Program-made: the position numbers and the translations under genes
Assembly (NCBI GenBank): GCA_030581615.1
Contig: JAKTTT010000001.1
Coordinates: 496,001 to 560,000, forward strand
DNA: 64,000 bases
Direction of reading: 5' to 3'
Source: Alloascoidea africana
Lineage: Eukaryota; Ascomycota; Alloascoideomycetes; Alloascoideales; Alloascoideaceae
The notes under the pieces: model-generated
Databases searched by the model: none
The model's input: the letters and a program-made list of their open reading frames with translations, nothing else
Told to the model about the DNA's origin: nothing
Shown: piece after piece, positions 53,981 to 64,000 of the stretch
Layout: each line of letters begins with the position of its first letter
How positions within the stretch are numbered: position 1 is the first letter of the stretch

Positions 53981-55606
53981 TCAAATGAAACTGGGATCCA
54001 GTGAGAGATAGCCTTGTTGGGAGCCACTGGACCCGGGCCTGGAACCTCTTGTGGATCGTGATGAAATTGACGCATTACTGCGGTGACCAGAAGCGCCAGG
54101 TTCTCGAGGAGTGTCGCCACTCGTTATGTTTTTCAAATCCGAATATATTGACCACAATTGGGTCTTGAACTCATTCATGATAGATTTATCTTCCTCGACA
54201 TTTTGCCATTTACTTCTCTTTTCAGATGACCGACTTGGGTTTCTCTCTATCTTTGATTCGAGTTGAACCAGATGATTTGCGTCTGTTTCGTCTTCTTTTG
54301 GTCGAATCATATCGCTAGATTCACGAGAGTTTGAATGTGCAGGCGGAACGTTTGCATGCTTTTGAATTTCCTGCGTGATGATTGTATCTAAATCAGCAAT
54401 TATATTCAACGGTTTAGAAAGGACGGTCTCCCAGAATGGCTTGTCTGTATCCGATGTAGTTGAAACAGGAGTCAGGAATTCTGCATTCCACTGATCTATA
54501 ACTTCAGTGGTCTCGCTCGTAGAGGATTGGGTATCAAAGTCGTGTGATAAATCGTTCGCATCAGTTCCCAAGTCAATCAACTTTGGATTTCCATGATCTT
54601 CTAATCCTGGGGTAGACGCAGGTAATTTAGCAGGTTGTCGATTTGACTTGACCTTGGATTTTTTACCCTTTGCCTTTACTACTTCATTCCGAAGATTCGT
54701 AAACAGGGACCTTTCTACCAGCTTTTTCAGAGCAAGCATTTCTTTTTCTTCCGACTGAAGTAAAGTGTTCAGTCGATTGATCTCTTCTTTAATCTCAAGT
54801 ATATGCATTTCTTTCACTGCAAGCTTTCTGATGTTGTCTTCTGCACAGCTTACTGAAGAGCTAAACAGGTCCGAACTAGACTCTCCATTCGTTAGAGGGT
54901 CACGAGCAGGGCTGTCGAGGAATGAGCCTGGCTCAGTGCGAGAAGGAGGCGTCGCTGCAGTAGAATTTGTGTTGTTTGATACATTTGAGGACGATGTCGA
55001 AGAATTTGAGGAGGCTGATAAAGAAGGTTGTGTTCTACGATGAGATCTGCTGCCCGTTGTGTTGGATCTACTAAGCGAAGAGCCCTGTATCTGTGTAGGC
55101 GCCCGAGCTTTCAGTGGAGAGTCTACCCCACTAGCCCCAAACGAAGGGCCACTAATTTTGATCGGACTTATTAGACTTGCAGCACCAGTCAGAGAGCTCG
55201 AATGTGCGTGTACATGTTGAGTGTTTACAGTGGGACTGTTTGGACCACGAGAATTCTGAGGTGTCAAGTTCAAAGCACGCGCTGTAATGCTACCCGTTGC
55301 GATGGAAAAAGACCGGCCATGCTCTGGACCTCTCGATGATGCCTTGTAGCGAGGAGACGAAGGCAATTTATGAGACGTAGCTGCTGTAGTTGTCGTTGAT
55401 GAGCTGGACATCGAGCTGGTTGGAGAAGCAATAACAGGCGTCGCTAGGTTCAGATTCAGACCTTTCTTCCCCTGACGATGTGTAGAGCCAAACTGCTGGG
55501 ACTGGCTGGAACGGCTCGTCAGGGCAGAGCAATCGTGGTCTTCGGCGTCCTCCTCAAGAGGCAGCTTTGTTACCAGAGTATTGGGATCGGTCTCGGGGGA
55601 AGGCAT
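53981..55606 (-). CDS. Ser-rich coiled-coil protein of unknown function (Tda11-like?)
   Basis: 541 aa from ATG 55606; the extra upstream codons start on GTG and are rejected. A long Ser/Thr-rich disordered N-terminal half contains SP/TP sites. Then comes a helix NIRKLAVKEMHILEIKEEIN continuing as a coiled coil to about residue 310. A conserved-looking C-terminal block follows (KPFWETVLSKPLNIIADLDT, MNEFKTQLWSIYSDLKNI), and the end is Ser/Gly-rich. The order, a NLR-LA-KE-x-EILELK-type coiled coil plus a C-terminal helix, is reminiscent of yeast Tda11 and the fungal DUF4048 group, but I am not certain. It shares a 234-bp divergent promoter with KEL1, carrying Reb1- and Rap1-like sites. Confidence 0.7.
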   Translation of the reverse strand: MPSPETDPNTLVTKLPLEEDAEDHDCSALTSRSSQSQQFGSTHRQGKKGLNLNLATPVIASPTSSMSSSSTTTTAATSHKLPSSPRYKASSRGPEHGRSFSIATGSITARALNLTPQNSRGPNSPTVNTQHVHAHSSSLTGAASLISPIKISGPSFGASGVDSPLKARAPTQIQGSSLSRSNTTGSRSHRRTQPSLSASSNSSTSSSNVSNNTNSTAATPPSRTEPGSFLDSPARDPLTNGESSSDLFSSSVSCAEDNIRKLAVKEMHILEIKEEINRLNTLLQSEEKEMLALKKLVERSLFTNLRNEVVKAKGKKSKVKSNRQPAKLPASTPGLEDHGNPKLIDLGTDANDLSHDFDTQSSTSETTEVIDQWNAEFLTPVSTTSDTDKPFWETVLSKPLNIIADLDTIITQEIQKHANVPPAHSNSRESSDMIRPKEDETDANHLVQLESKIERNPSRSSEKRSKWQNVEEDKSIMNEFKTQLWSIYSDLKNITSGDTPREPGASGHRSNASISSRSTRGSRPGSSGSQQGYLSLDPSFI

Positions 55607-55714
55607 TGAGTGGCGTGGGTCCAAGGCGAGCAGAGAAGAGAGAGTCTGGGGTCCAGGACTATATATTTTTGTGTGAGTTGGCTGCTCGCCGGAGAGGTTG
55701 AAAACCACTTGAGG

Positions 55715-55721
55715 TTACCCG
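55715..55721. promoter_or_regulatory. Reb1-like TTACCCG in the KEL1 promoter
   Basis: TTACCCG, 126 bp before the KEL1 ATG and 109 bp before the divergent gene. Same motif as at 4176. Confidence 0.4.
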
Positions 55722-55756
55722 GCCGATGGACGCAGGCGTGTCTGAAAGGGGCTGGC

Positions 55757-55770
55757 GGGTGTACGGGTGT
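55757..55770 (+). promoter_or_regulatory. Rap1-core-like site upstream of KEL1
   Basis: GGGTGTACGGGTGT, 71 bp before the KEL1 ATG; third exact copy of the 14-mer in this window, 36 bp from the Reb1-like site. Confidence 0.55.
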
Positions 55771-55840
55771 AGATCCAGGGCCAGGGCTTATTTTTATCCC
55801 TCTCCTTCTCTTTTTCCAGTGGCACAACATCCCCTTTGCC

Positions 55841-58800
55841 ATGTTTTCAAAGTACAGGAAGCACAAGAAAGACCGCGAGCGAGAGCGGGACAAGGACAGA
55901 GACAAGGACCGCGATAGAGACCGCGAGAAGGAGAGCATTGATACCGCGTCTTCCCACTCGATTTCCTCCGACCTTCTTGCCAATCGCCAGCTTCAGCAGC
56001 AGTCTTCCGGTTTAGCAGAAGAGTCTCCCAAAGTCGCTCCTGCTCACAGATATGCTGATCTCGCGCCTGAACATCTCCCCGACAGAGCTCCTGGAAAGCT
56101 GGGCCCAAACCAGCGAGCGTCCAGCGTGCCAAGTTCAAACGTAGCCGTCAACCCAAGAGCCGACAAAAGCTATGGCCCGCCAAGGGAATCACCAGACAAT
56201 GTGCGGACCCATTCAGCACCCTTGGTCCATGGTCTAGGTCAGGGGCCCTCCCCTAGTCTCTCAACCACGTCTGCAGCAGATAACAGCGTTCTTAGCACCT
56301 ATCCTTGGTCGAAAGTCCCCCTAAAGAACAGCCCTCTTCCCAGGTATAGACACGGTGCCTCGTCTGTGGCTACTGGCGATGGGGAAGTCTATCTGATGGG
56401 CGGTCTTCAAGATGGCTCCGTTTACGGGGACACATGGTGTGTTGACACTGGCGAGTTTTCCGCAGAGCTAATCGAGACACTGGAAGGAAGCCCTGCCCCA
56501 AGGGTTGGTCACAGTTGTGTTCTACTTGGTAATGCATTCATAGGTATGGATCTTTTTTTTTTTTTTGAACCCTGCTAGTTTTACGACTGTTTCATTAACT
56601 GAAAAATTTCTCCTGTTGCAGTGTTCGGTGGAGATACGATCAAGACCTCTCCTACTGGGGATCTCGATAACGACCTGTACCTTCTCAATACCAACACACA
56701 TAGATGGACGGTTCCACAGCCCATCGGCCCACGTCCTGCGGGCAGATATGGCCATACTCTGGGAGTGATTTCTCTTTCAAACATAGACTCTAAGTTATAC
56801 GTTTACGGTGGACAATTGGATCAACAGATTTTTGATGATCTTGTTGTATTTGACCTCTCTACCTTTAGACGTCCAGATTCACATTGGGAGGTTATTGAAA
56901 CCACAAACGGGAATAAGCCACCAGCAAGGACCAACCACTCTATGGTCACGTTTAACAATAAACTATACATCTATGGAGGCTCAGATGGTTGGAAATTGCT
57001 TGATGATACATGGTGTTATGACTCAAGGTTGAATGTGTGGACAAAATTGGAAGTCAATGGAGCAATTCCTCCACCCACAGAAGAACACGCTGCAGCTGTT
57101 TTGGGTGAGTTTATGTTCATCTATGGAGGCAAAACTCAAAATGGCCAAAAGACCGCTTTAGTCTCTGCTCTGAATTTGGTTACTGGAGCATGGCACCAGT
57201 TTCCAAATGCAAGTTCTCTAAGTGGAGCAGGTTCCAGACATGGCCCTGGACCAAGGTGTGGCCACTCGATGACAGCGATGGGTAGTAACAAACTGGTTGT
57301 CCTGGGTGGAGATTTCTTCACAGAGGACTATATCAACGATGGTCAAAGCATGTTTATTTTGGATACCACTCTACTTGAGTTCCCACCTGAGAAACAGAAA
57401 ACACCTGAGATTGTGCAGGAAAAGGCACAGCAGCAGACTCAAGTACATCCTCAAGTGGGGACTGTACCGGTTAATGGCGTCTCGGTTGGCGTGGAAGATA
57501 CTCATTACAAGGCCAGAAGTGTCAGCAGTCGAACCTCTCAACCTACTAGTACAAACTCTGTCGACAGCTCTTTTGCCCCTAACCCAGCAACAAGAGACTT
57601 GAGTGGTGCTTATGAATATCACGACGATGCTCCATCTGTTCCCGGAAGCAAACATACCTTGGAGGAGACACATGAAAATGAGAATCATGATTCGAGTCCA
57701 GCTACTGAGACCGCCAACGCAACCAAATTACTCCAGTCCTCCTCAAGAGGAACCAGTGTTTCGTCAGTCGAAGCTGATTATGCCACTCCAAAAACATCGA
57801 TTGCAACTCGTGAAGCTGCTCTCACCCCCTTATCAAACGTTTCCACGCCCGCTGATGGAATGAAACGTATTTCAGATGCAACAGCTTTGGTGGCTTCGTA
57901 CGGTGAAGAAGACGTGAAATCACACGATGAAGAAAACAAAACATCCAGAGGAATTGATCATGATGAGGTCAACCAAGCTAAAGAACCAAAAAAGGATGTT
58001 TCTACCAGAGGCAGTGTCGATTCACAAGAGCTTTATGTTGTTTTACAATCGATGAAGGGACAGCTGGATGAAGTTCGCTCGTCTAGCCAGTCTCAAGCTG
58101 TTGCTGCTTCCAAGTTAATCAGAGAGATTGAAGAAGAGCGGGATGCATTGAGAATCAAATCAAAAGAACTCGAAGGACAACTTGCTGCAAAAGAAAACTT
58201 AACACGCGATCTCTCACAACAATCTGAGAAGGAAAAGGCACATATTCAGCAAGAGTTGTTGGATTCTCAAAGCGAGATCGAAAGATTGCATGCAATCTTG
58301 AAGGAACAAAATGAAAAGGAAGAAGAAACGCTTGTTTCATACCGGAAATCAAAGGAGGAGCACGCATCTGTCCAGAGTGAATTAGAACAAGCAAACGAAC
58401 AAATCGGTTCATTAAAGGCTACATTAGCGGAACAGACTGAACTGCAAAAGACTCGTTCTTTGGATGTTGAGCATGATAAAGAAGAACTTGTCAATCTTCA
58501 GAGTCAGTTAGATAACCTCAGACTAGAACTCGTCGAGAAGGCTAACGAAGCTAATCAAGTTGAAATTCTTAAGGAAGAGGTTGCCGGGTTGACCGAGAAG
58601 TTGAATGATAAAGAGGATATTGAGGATCTTAAGAGAAAGCACGAAGAGGAACTCGAAGATCTTAGGAAAGAGCTAGAAGATGCAAAAGCGGAGGCGGCGA
58701 ATCTTGCTGCCGCTCCACCAACAAGCAGGTCATTAGAAGATGATGGCTCTGCGACTAGGAATATGAAACACGAGTTGGATGGTGCAAAGGAGAATATCGA

Positions 58801-60034
58801 ACGAGAAATGCTAACTCGAATAGCTGCTGAGGCCCAAGTCGCAGAACTTATTCAGAAGAATAGATCCTTACAAAAGAGACTTCGTGAAATTGAACCGCTT
58901 GTTGACGACAAGCTTAGTGGGTTGGAGCAAGCCTCTATTGCTTTGGATTCCTTGACAAAACGAACTGCAGAGTTGGAGGAGGAGCTCGACCAAGAACACA
59001 AGCTAAGTGAAAATCAGAAGCAGACAATTGCAACCTTGCAAAACGAGCTGGAAGAATATAGAAATGTTAGCACTCAGAGGGAAGCTTTGTCACAATCTAG
59101 ATCGTTGACAAGTGAGGCTAAGGAATCAGCATCCAGCGCCGCACAGAGCATTGCTTCAATCATGCAATTATGGTCAAAGAAGAAACGTAGAGTTCGTTCA
59201 TTGTTGAATGATGGAGAAGATTCAGCTTCAGGAGAGAGGGACATTGGAGATGTGGAAGGCGAAGAGAGAGATATCGCTGAAAGCCTTAGTGACAGTGATG
59301 ACGATGATGATGAACGCAGCAGAGAAACCTTCAAGTCGTTACAGAAGCAAATCAACGAACTGATGGCTTTAACCTCGTCACAAAGAGAACAATTCCAGGA
59401 AGCTCAGAATGATCTCACAGAAACCTTTGAACAAATTAGCGCTTTAAGAAAGGAAAATGCAGACTTGCTAGAACGTCTCAGTGGAAAAGATCAGGAGCAA
59501 TCTCAAGCTCAAAAGAAATTCCAAGAGCTTGTATCTACAAACGAAACTCTGCAAGAAAATTATCGCGATGCCATTCAATCTGTCAGAAACACGAGTCGTG
59601 CCCTAAGTATAACCAGAGATGAGCTTGGAAAGTACAAAGAACAAAATTCACAGATCGAGAAAGAGCTTGAAGAGCTTCGTTTCTATAAAGCTTCAAATAG
59701 AATCAAACACCCCAAGAATCTGTCTATATCCTCGTTAGAGGGTGGAGCTGGTTCTAGAAGTGTCAGTGGAGAGGATGGAGTCAGTGGTGGAGCAGGAGAA
59801 AATGGTGGCACAGTTGGTGAAGGCGATGACGATGACGACGACGATGAGATTAACATCTCTGCTCATTACGACTTAAGAATTCAGGACTTGCAAGCCCAGT
59901 TGATAATATCTCAGGACGAAAGGGAAGAACTACAAAAGACAGTAACTGTTTTGAAAAAGAAGCTTTTGCAGAGCGGGTTGCTCACTTCGGGTATTGGAAC
60001 ACCTCCTACAGAACATGTTTCAGCGTTCAGTTAA
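55841..60034 (+). CDS. KEL1: Kel1/Tea1-type kelch-repeat polarity protein
   Basis: 1,371 aa from exons 55841-56543 and 56622-60034 (78-nt intron, donor GTATGG, acceptor TTGCAG, phase 1). The N-terminus is strongly charged (MFSKYRKHKKDRERERDKDR). Six or so kelch repeats lie at about 165-480: PRYRHGASSVATGDGEVYLMG, VFGGDTIKT across the splice, LYVYGGQLDQQIFDDLVVFD, LYIYGGSDGWKLLDDTW, FMFIYGGKTQNGQ and LVVLGGDFF. After a disordered linker, a coiled coil runs from about 690 to 1325, broken by an acidic patch (SDSDDDDDERS) and, later, EGDDDDDDDEINIS. The protein should sit at growing tips and link polarity to mitotic exit, as Kel1 does with Bud14/Lte1, or Tea1 at microtubule ends. Length matches Kel1 (1,164) and Tea1 (1,147) with a longer coiled coil. 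Confidence 0.92.
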
Positions 60035-60584
60035 GCTTTGAAAAGATCCGTTACGTTCCATTTTTGTATTAAATTTTGGGCTGTCCTTTATTTCGGTGCA
60101 TCATTTGTCCATGTTATACTGGCGTTATTATCTAAAAGGCTTTTACCTTTTGGAGGGATGAACTTTTGGCTCACTGTCTAATCTATGTTATTTAGTTGAG
60201 CCCTTTTTTTTTTTATTTTGTGCACTTTTCCCGCCTGGAAGTGTTTCATGTCTTTTAGAATAGGGGTTCGTTAGTAGAGACTCTATTTTCAATTGCCCAG
60301 CCATGCTATTTTCCACCAAAATTCGTGTTTCTCGAACCATTTGTTTTTGTTTTTCTGTCTAAGATAATAATGATATTAGTTGTTTTGGTGCTCGTATTCT
60401 TTATGCAGAAGATAACAAATATTATGACGACTTAAAAAATGTTGCCTTTATCCTTTGCTTGCAGTTGAAGTTTTTAGTAGAAACATTGTACATCAGCTTG
60501 CCTATCTCGACAATTGAAATCTTCTTTATCTTTCAAATGTGTTCAAGACAAGTGAATTAATCTAATTGCTAGTATAAATATTTT
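60035..60584. other. Convergent 3' region KEL1 / PCD1
   Basis: T-rich 3' flank; no gene seen. Confidence 0.6.
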
Positions 60585-60752
60585 CTAAATGAAAAACAAA
60601 GCGATTGCCAATCCAACTGCTGCGAGCAATGCCGTGATAGAAAATTGCGGATACAATTTCCTAGGAACCAAGAGTGGTCTCAAAATTCTCGAAGAGAACT
60701 TGATAACCGCTCTCGTAGCTGGACTTGACTCAAGCTATTGACTCTAGGCTGT

Positions 60753-61910
60753 TCAGTCTCCCGCTCTCACAATGTTAGCTCCCAGAATCTCCATAACCTC
60801 GTGGCTTACTACTTGACTCCATTCGCTCTCTCCCGTATCCATTCCTAGTTCCCATATGCTTTTTTCTGGTCCCATTTCGCCTTGCTTTATAAGGTCTTGA
60901 ATCAGTAGTTCGTCCCCAATGATTTTTCTGTATAGAGTTCCATCATCGGGATCACATCCAAAGGCAACACGGCCAATATCCACCAAAATGTTTGCAGTTA
61001 GACCCCAAACGCTCTTCACTACAGGGGCCCTAGGGAGAATCTCTCCATTTGAATCAAGCTCCTCTGAAGACAGATCGTCAACAGAGATGAGCCAGTCTGC
61101 TTCCTCCTCCTGTCGGGTTTGAACGCCAACGTCGTGAATCACGTATCCCAGATCTCCCCATAAAACTTTTTTGCTCGTATGTTTTGTTATGCTTGGACCG
61201 TTAACCTGGCCTTTACTCGCCATTGATCTCGTTATCCGTGTATCTGCTAAGCTTTCGTTCTTCAGCATGGACGGATCTATTTTGCCTTTGAGAAATTGTA
61301 ACAAAGGAGCAGAAAAGACGCTACTCACTTCTCCGGGATTCAGATTAATCTTTATCGTATCTGAAAGATTATTAATAATTTCACCCTCATCCTCATCTGT
61401 ACACTTTTCATCAAACTTGAGAAATCCAACACATGGATAAGTGCCCAAAAAGTTCCTTGAAATATATGGCGGGAATATAGTCAATTTCTCAATTGTGACG
61501 CCCTTTGGCAATTGGTTGTCAAACTGAGGTAGGCCAATCTCTTCAAATGCTTCTCTTCGTGAAATGTCCCATGGCGATTCATCAACGTGATCCGATTTGC
61601 CTTTCTTCCTCGGTTAGTAAAGCCAAAACTGTCTGGGTAGAACCATTGAATGATGCTCACCTCCAGGAAAAGCAACATGGCCTGGGAAGCTCCTCAGACT
61701 ACGGGACCGAACGGAGAGAAGAACCCTTAGTTCTCCTGATTTACCAAAGAATAGCAGCACCAATACTGATGATCTTCGCCTGACGATCAGCTGGTCCCAT
61801 GTACTCTCTTGATCGTTTACGAGACCTCCTGCATTGCGCGAATCATGATGGAAGTTGCGGAGTCTCTCCAGACACTGGAACGAAGAGGAAGACGCTGTCG
61901 CCATGTCCAT
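60753..61910 (-). CDS. PCD1: Pcd1-type Nudix coenzyme A diphosphatase
   Basis: 365 aa from exons 61661-61910 and 60753-61600 (60-nt intron, donor GTGAGC, branch TACTAAC, phase 1). It hydrolyses CoA and oxidised CoA to phosphopantetheine and 3',5'-ADP, usually in peroxisomes. The splice rebuilds the Nudix region: SLRSFPGHVAFPGG joins KSDHVDESPWDISRREAFEE, giving RREAFEEIGLP as the metal-binding core. SVWGLTANILVDIGRV is the conserved C-terminal block of the CoA-type subfamily. ATG 61904 (MATASSSSF) is an alternative start. A further open stretch (60585-60734, minus strand) downstream would add a Ser/Arg segment and a membrane helix if a 36-nt intron were removed; this is doubtful. It is divergent from BAS1. 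Confidence 0.9.
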
Positions 61911-62231
61911 ATCTTAGTTTCTTCCTCCTGGGACTCCGTTCCAGCTTGGGATTTGGCACTTTATCCCCATCCTGCGGTTCATTCAACTTTCGAGTAGTGT
62001 TACCCTGCCTCCCTTCAGCTTTGGGTTTTCTGTCTCGAACTGTTACTCACGTGACTCTTTTCTCGGTGTCGTTTTTGGTGTGTGGAGACAGAGGCTAGAA
62101 AAAAGCGGTAGGTCTTATGTGAGAGAACTGGTCATAGACTCTTTCTGGAGACACTGAACCTCCAACTTGAATGAATCATACCCCACACGATCTAACCCCC
62201 GGATTCTGTGCCACATCGTCTGTCTATATAC
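61911..62231. other. Divergent promoter PCD1 / BAS1
   Basis: 321 bp holding the fused CACGTG-TGACTC element at 62048-62057. The open frame at 61799-62098 runs through it and is not a gene. Confidence 0.6.
62048..62057 (+). promoter_or_regulatory. BAS1: Overlapping Cbf1 (CACGTG) and Gcn4/Bas1 (TGACTC) sites
   Basis: CACGTGACTC, 175 bp upstream of the BAS1 ATG. CACGTG is the Cbf1 core. TGACTC is the element bound by Gcn4 and by Bas1 itself, in purine and histidine gene promoters. This suggests starvation control or autoregulation of BAS1. Motif evidence only. Confidence 0.5.
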
Positions 62232-64000
62232 ATGTCACACATACCCTCTACGAAGCCCACTTCTTCTTCTAGCCTATCGACCACTGATCTCACAAAATCA
62301 CTAGGAATTACAACCTATGTCAATACGAAACGCAAGCCGTGGACTCCCCAAGAAGACGAACTTTTGAGAAAGTTGATTGATGTGTATGGCGATGCGAGAG
62401 GTAAGAATGGCCGATGGGACAAAATCGCGGCCCATTTTGAAGATCGTAAGGCCAAGGATTGCCGGAAACGGTGGATTAACTCGCTGGACCCGAACTTGAA
62501 AAAGGGGAAATGGACGACTGAAGAGGACCAGGCTTTGAAAACAGCATATGAAGAATTGGGGCCTGCTTGGAACAAGATATGTCTCAGAATACCAGGTCGA
62601 ACAGATGACCAATGTGCGAAAAGATATAACGAAGTGCTGGACCCTTCGACCCAAACTCGATTACGTCCGTGGACCGAAGAGGAAGATCAATTTCTTATTG
62701 AGAGTGTTAAGGTCCATGGAACGAAATGGAAGAATATATCCTTGGAGATGGAAGGCCGAACTGCATTAACGTGTAGAAACAGATGGAGAAGAATTGTAGC
62801 TGATGTTGTCAAGGGAAGACGTGATGTTCTGACGAATGCAAAAGTCAACCTTATCACCAGCCAAAACGGAGAACCTGCTATTGGAGAAAGCTCAAATTCA
62901 AAGAAACAAATGTCCCCACTTAGTGAGGACATTTCAATGACTGATGATCAAAGTGTGCAACCATCGCCAACCCTTTCAAAGCCCAGTACTGGTTTCCCTG
63001 GCTCTCGACACTCATCGTCTTTTGTAAGTAGTTTACCGGCCAAAACTTCATCATCCAGAGCCAAAAGTACCAGTCCTGCGGCTCAACAAAAGACCCTCTC
63101 AGGTAAGCCTTCTCCGGCAAGAGCTTCATCGGTGCGCTCGTCTTCTTCATCATCATCTTCTCCTTCTTCCATGAGTGGAGTTGGTCTACACAATCTTCAA
63201 TATCAGGAGCATCTCGGCCCGATAAGGCAACTCTCGGAACGAACAGTGGATGTCAAATGGCGATATTCCGTGGAAAGCACAGAGTCGGACTCGGTGTTGA
63301 ACTGGATCTCGAGCTCGGTACCGCAGGCAATTTCCGAAGCCGATATAGAGGCCCTTGTGAAGCAGGTCAAGCTCCATAATCTCAATCTTGTAGTTCACCA
63401 GCACGTCCATCATCACCATCATCATCACCCTAATTACTATGATAATAACAATAGCTCCACAACAGTACAGAAAACCAATGACACAGCAAACGGGACGTTT
63501 CCGTATGAGTCCCTTCTCATGGAATATGACTCTTATGGCCAAGAGCACCAGACACAGGTGCCCCGTACCCACTCTCCCTCACCCGACACTCCTATGAATG
63601 ACAGGATGGATATAGACAACATAATAAACAGCTTCACGCCGTTGTTCAGCTCTGCAGAGGTGGAAAACACCATGCCCCACGACAATAGGACTGCTTCATC
63701 GGGACATAATCATCAGACACAATCGATGCAAGCGCCAGTTCAAGCAAAGGCACCCGATACAGGAACCACGATCAATAGAATCATAGCAAGTACAGATTCC
63801 TCTATGAAATCGTCTACAAAGAAATTTAGTCCGGACTCTTTACTGTCTGGAGTAGGCACAGAGTTTGAAGATTTTGATGAAGCTGACTTTTGGGAGCAGA
63901 TGACAATGTTAATGAGTTATCCTGCTCCCACTCCTCATATGCTTCAAGAACAGCAGCATATTCAAGAGAGCATGGCACCGACGCTGAGTCCTTCTCTACA
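62232..64000 (+). CDS. BAS1: Bas1 Myb-family transcription factor (3' end outside window)
   Basis: Open from ATG 62232 to the window edge, at least 589 codons with no stop; the C-terminus is missing. Three Myb repeats lie at about 37-205: KPWTPQEDELLRKLIDVYG, KGKWTTEEDQALKTAYEELG with RIPGRTDDQCAKRYNEVLDP, and RPWTEEEDQFLIESVKVHG with EGRTALTCRNRWRRIV. These match yeast Bas1 block by block. Further on, VDVKWRYSVES and EALVKQVKLHNLNLVVHQHV correspond to the BIRD region through which Bas1 meets Bas2/Pho2. A late EADFWEQMTML motif also recalls Bas1. It activates purine, histidine and one-carbon genes. CTG codons at SLDP and EVLDP sit on conserved Leu. The promoter holds a TGACTC box. Confidence 0.93.
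   Translation, partial: MSHIPSTKPTSSSSLSTTDLTKSLGITTYVNTKRKPWTPQEDELLRKLIDVYGDARGKNGRWDKIAAHFEDRKAKDCRKRWINSLDPNLKKGKWTTEEDQALKTAYEELGPAWNKICLRIPGRTDDQCAKRYNEVLDPSTQTRLRPWTEEEDQFLIESVKVHGTKWKNISLEMEGRTALTCRNRWRRIVADVVKGRRDVLTNAKVNLITSQNGEPAIGESSNSKKQMSPLSEDISMTDDQSVQPSPTLSKPSTGFPGSRHSSSFVSSLPAKTSSSRAKSTSPAAQQKTLSGKPSPARASSVRSSSSSSSSPSSMSGVGLHNLQYQEHLGPIRQLSERTVDVKWRYSVESTESDSVLNWISSSVPQAISEADIEALVKQVKLHNLNLVVHQHVHHHHHHHPNYYDNNNSSTTVQKTNDTANGTFPYESLLMEYDSYGQEHQTQVPRTHSPSPDTPMNDRMDIDNIINSFTPLFSSAEVENTMPHDNRTASSGHNHQTQSMQAPVQAKAPDTGTTINRIIASTDSSMKSSTKKFSPDSLLSGVGTEFEDFDEADFWEQMTMLMSYPAPTPHMLQEQQHIQESMAPTLSPSL

Overview
The window is nuclear DNA of a budding yeast (Saccharomycotina). The gene set is typically yeast: BEM1, PCL1, KEL1, KIN4, NHP6, BAS1, a Doa4/Ubp7-type ubiquitin protease and a MUK1-like Rab5 activator. 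Introns are far more frequent than in Saccharomyces: I can place at least one in 14 of 25 protein genes. Most are 58-110 nt with loose donors (GTATGT, GTAAGT, GTGAGC, GTAGGA, GTATAT) and a CTAAC branch site. RPL20, BEM1 and NHP6 carry longer first introns (339-403 nt). CTG codons fall at conserved leucines of BAS1 and DEG1, so CTG reads as Leu and the CUG-Ser clade is unlikely. An intron-rich, early-diverging yeast lineage fits; I cannot name the species.

Layout. 0.4-9 kb: MUK1-like VPS9 protein, MET22 (-), BEM1, ALG6. 9-13.2 kb: a 4-kb stretch with no convincing gene. 13.2-19 kb: PCL1, SFT2, ERV14 (-), DEG1 (-, three exons). 20.5-30 kb: perilipin-like PLN1, RPL20 (start codon split by an intron), APM4, an L-type lectin, a small DUF2406-like protein (-), NHP6. 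30.5-37.5 kb: TAH18 (-), mitochondrial Phe-tRNA synthetase MSF1 (-), a broken Ty3/Gypsy fossil, MRPL16. 39.8-47 kb: KIN4 (-), MSP1, ERV1, intron-containing tRNA-Thr(UGU) (-). 47.7-60 kb: a 1,798-residue rhodanese/USP protein, a coiled-coil protein of unknown function (-), and the Kel1/Tea1 polarity protein. 60.6-64 kb: PCD1 Nudix hydrolase (-) and BAS1, which runs off the right edge.

Genes sharing a process lie near each other without forming operons. Vesicle traffic: SFT2/ERV14 and APM4/lectin. Mitochondria or Fe-S biogenesis: TAH18, MSF1, MRPL16, MSP1 and ERV1. Polarity and cell cycle: BEM1, PCL1, KIN4, KEL1.

Most notable: (1) the ubiquitin-protease homologue has Ser where the catalytic Cys should be, and carries ten 25-residue tandem repeats; (2) a Rap1-core-like 14-mer, GGGTGTACGGGTGT, occurs three times, each 70-85 bp upstream of a start codon; (3) the MRPL16 intron is bracketed by a 12-bp direct repeat exactly 60 bp apart, as expected of an intron born by tandem duplication; (4) DEG1 has a presequence-like extension ahead of a second in-frame ATG; (5) distinct heptamer repeat arrays cluster in the KIN4-MSP1 promoter.
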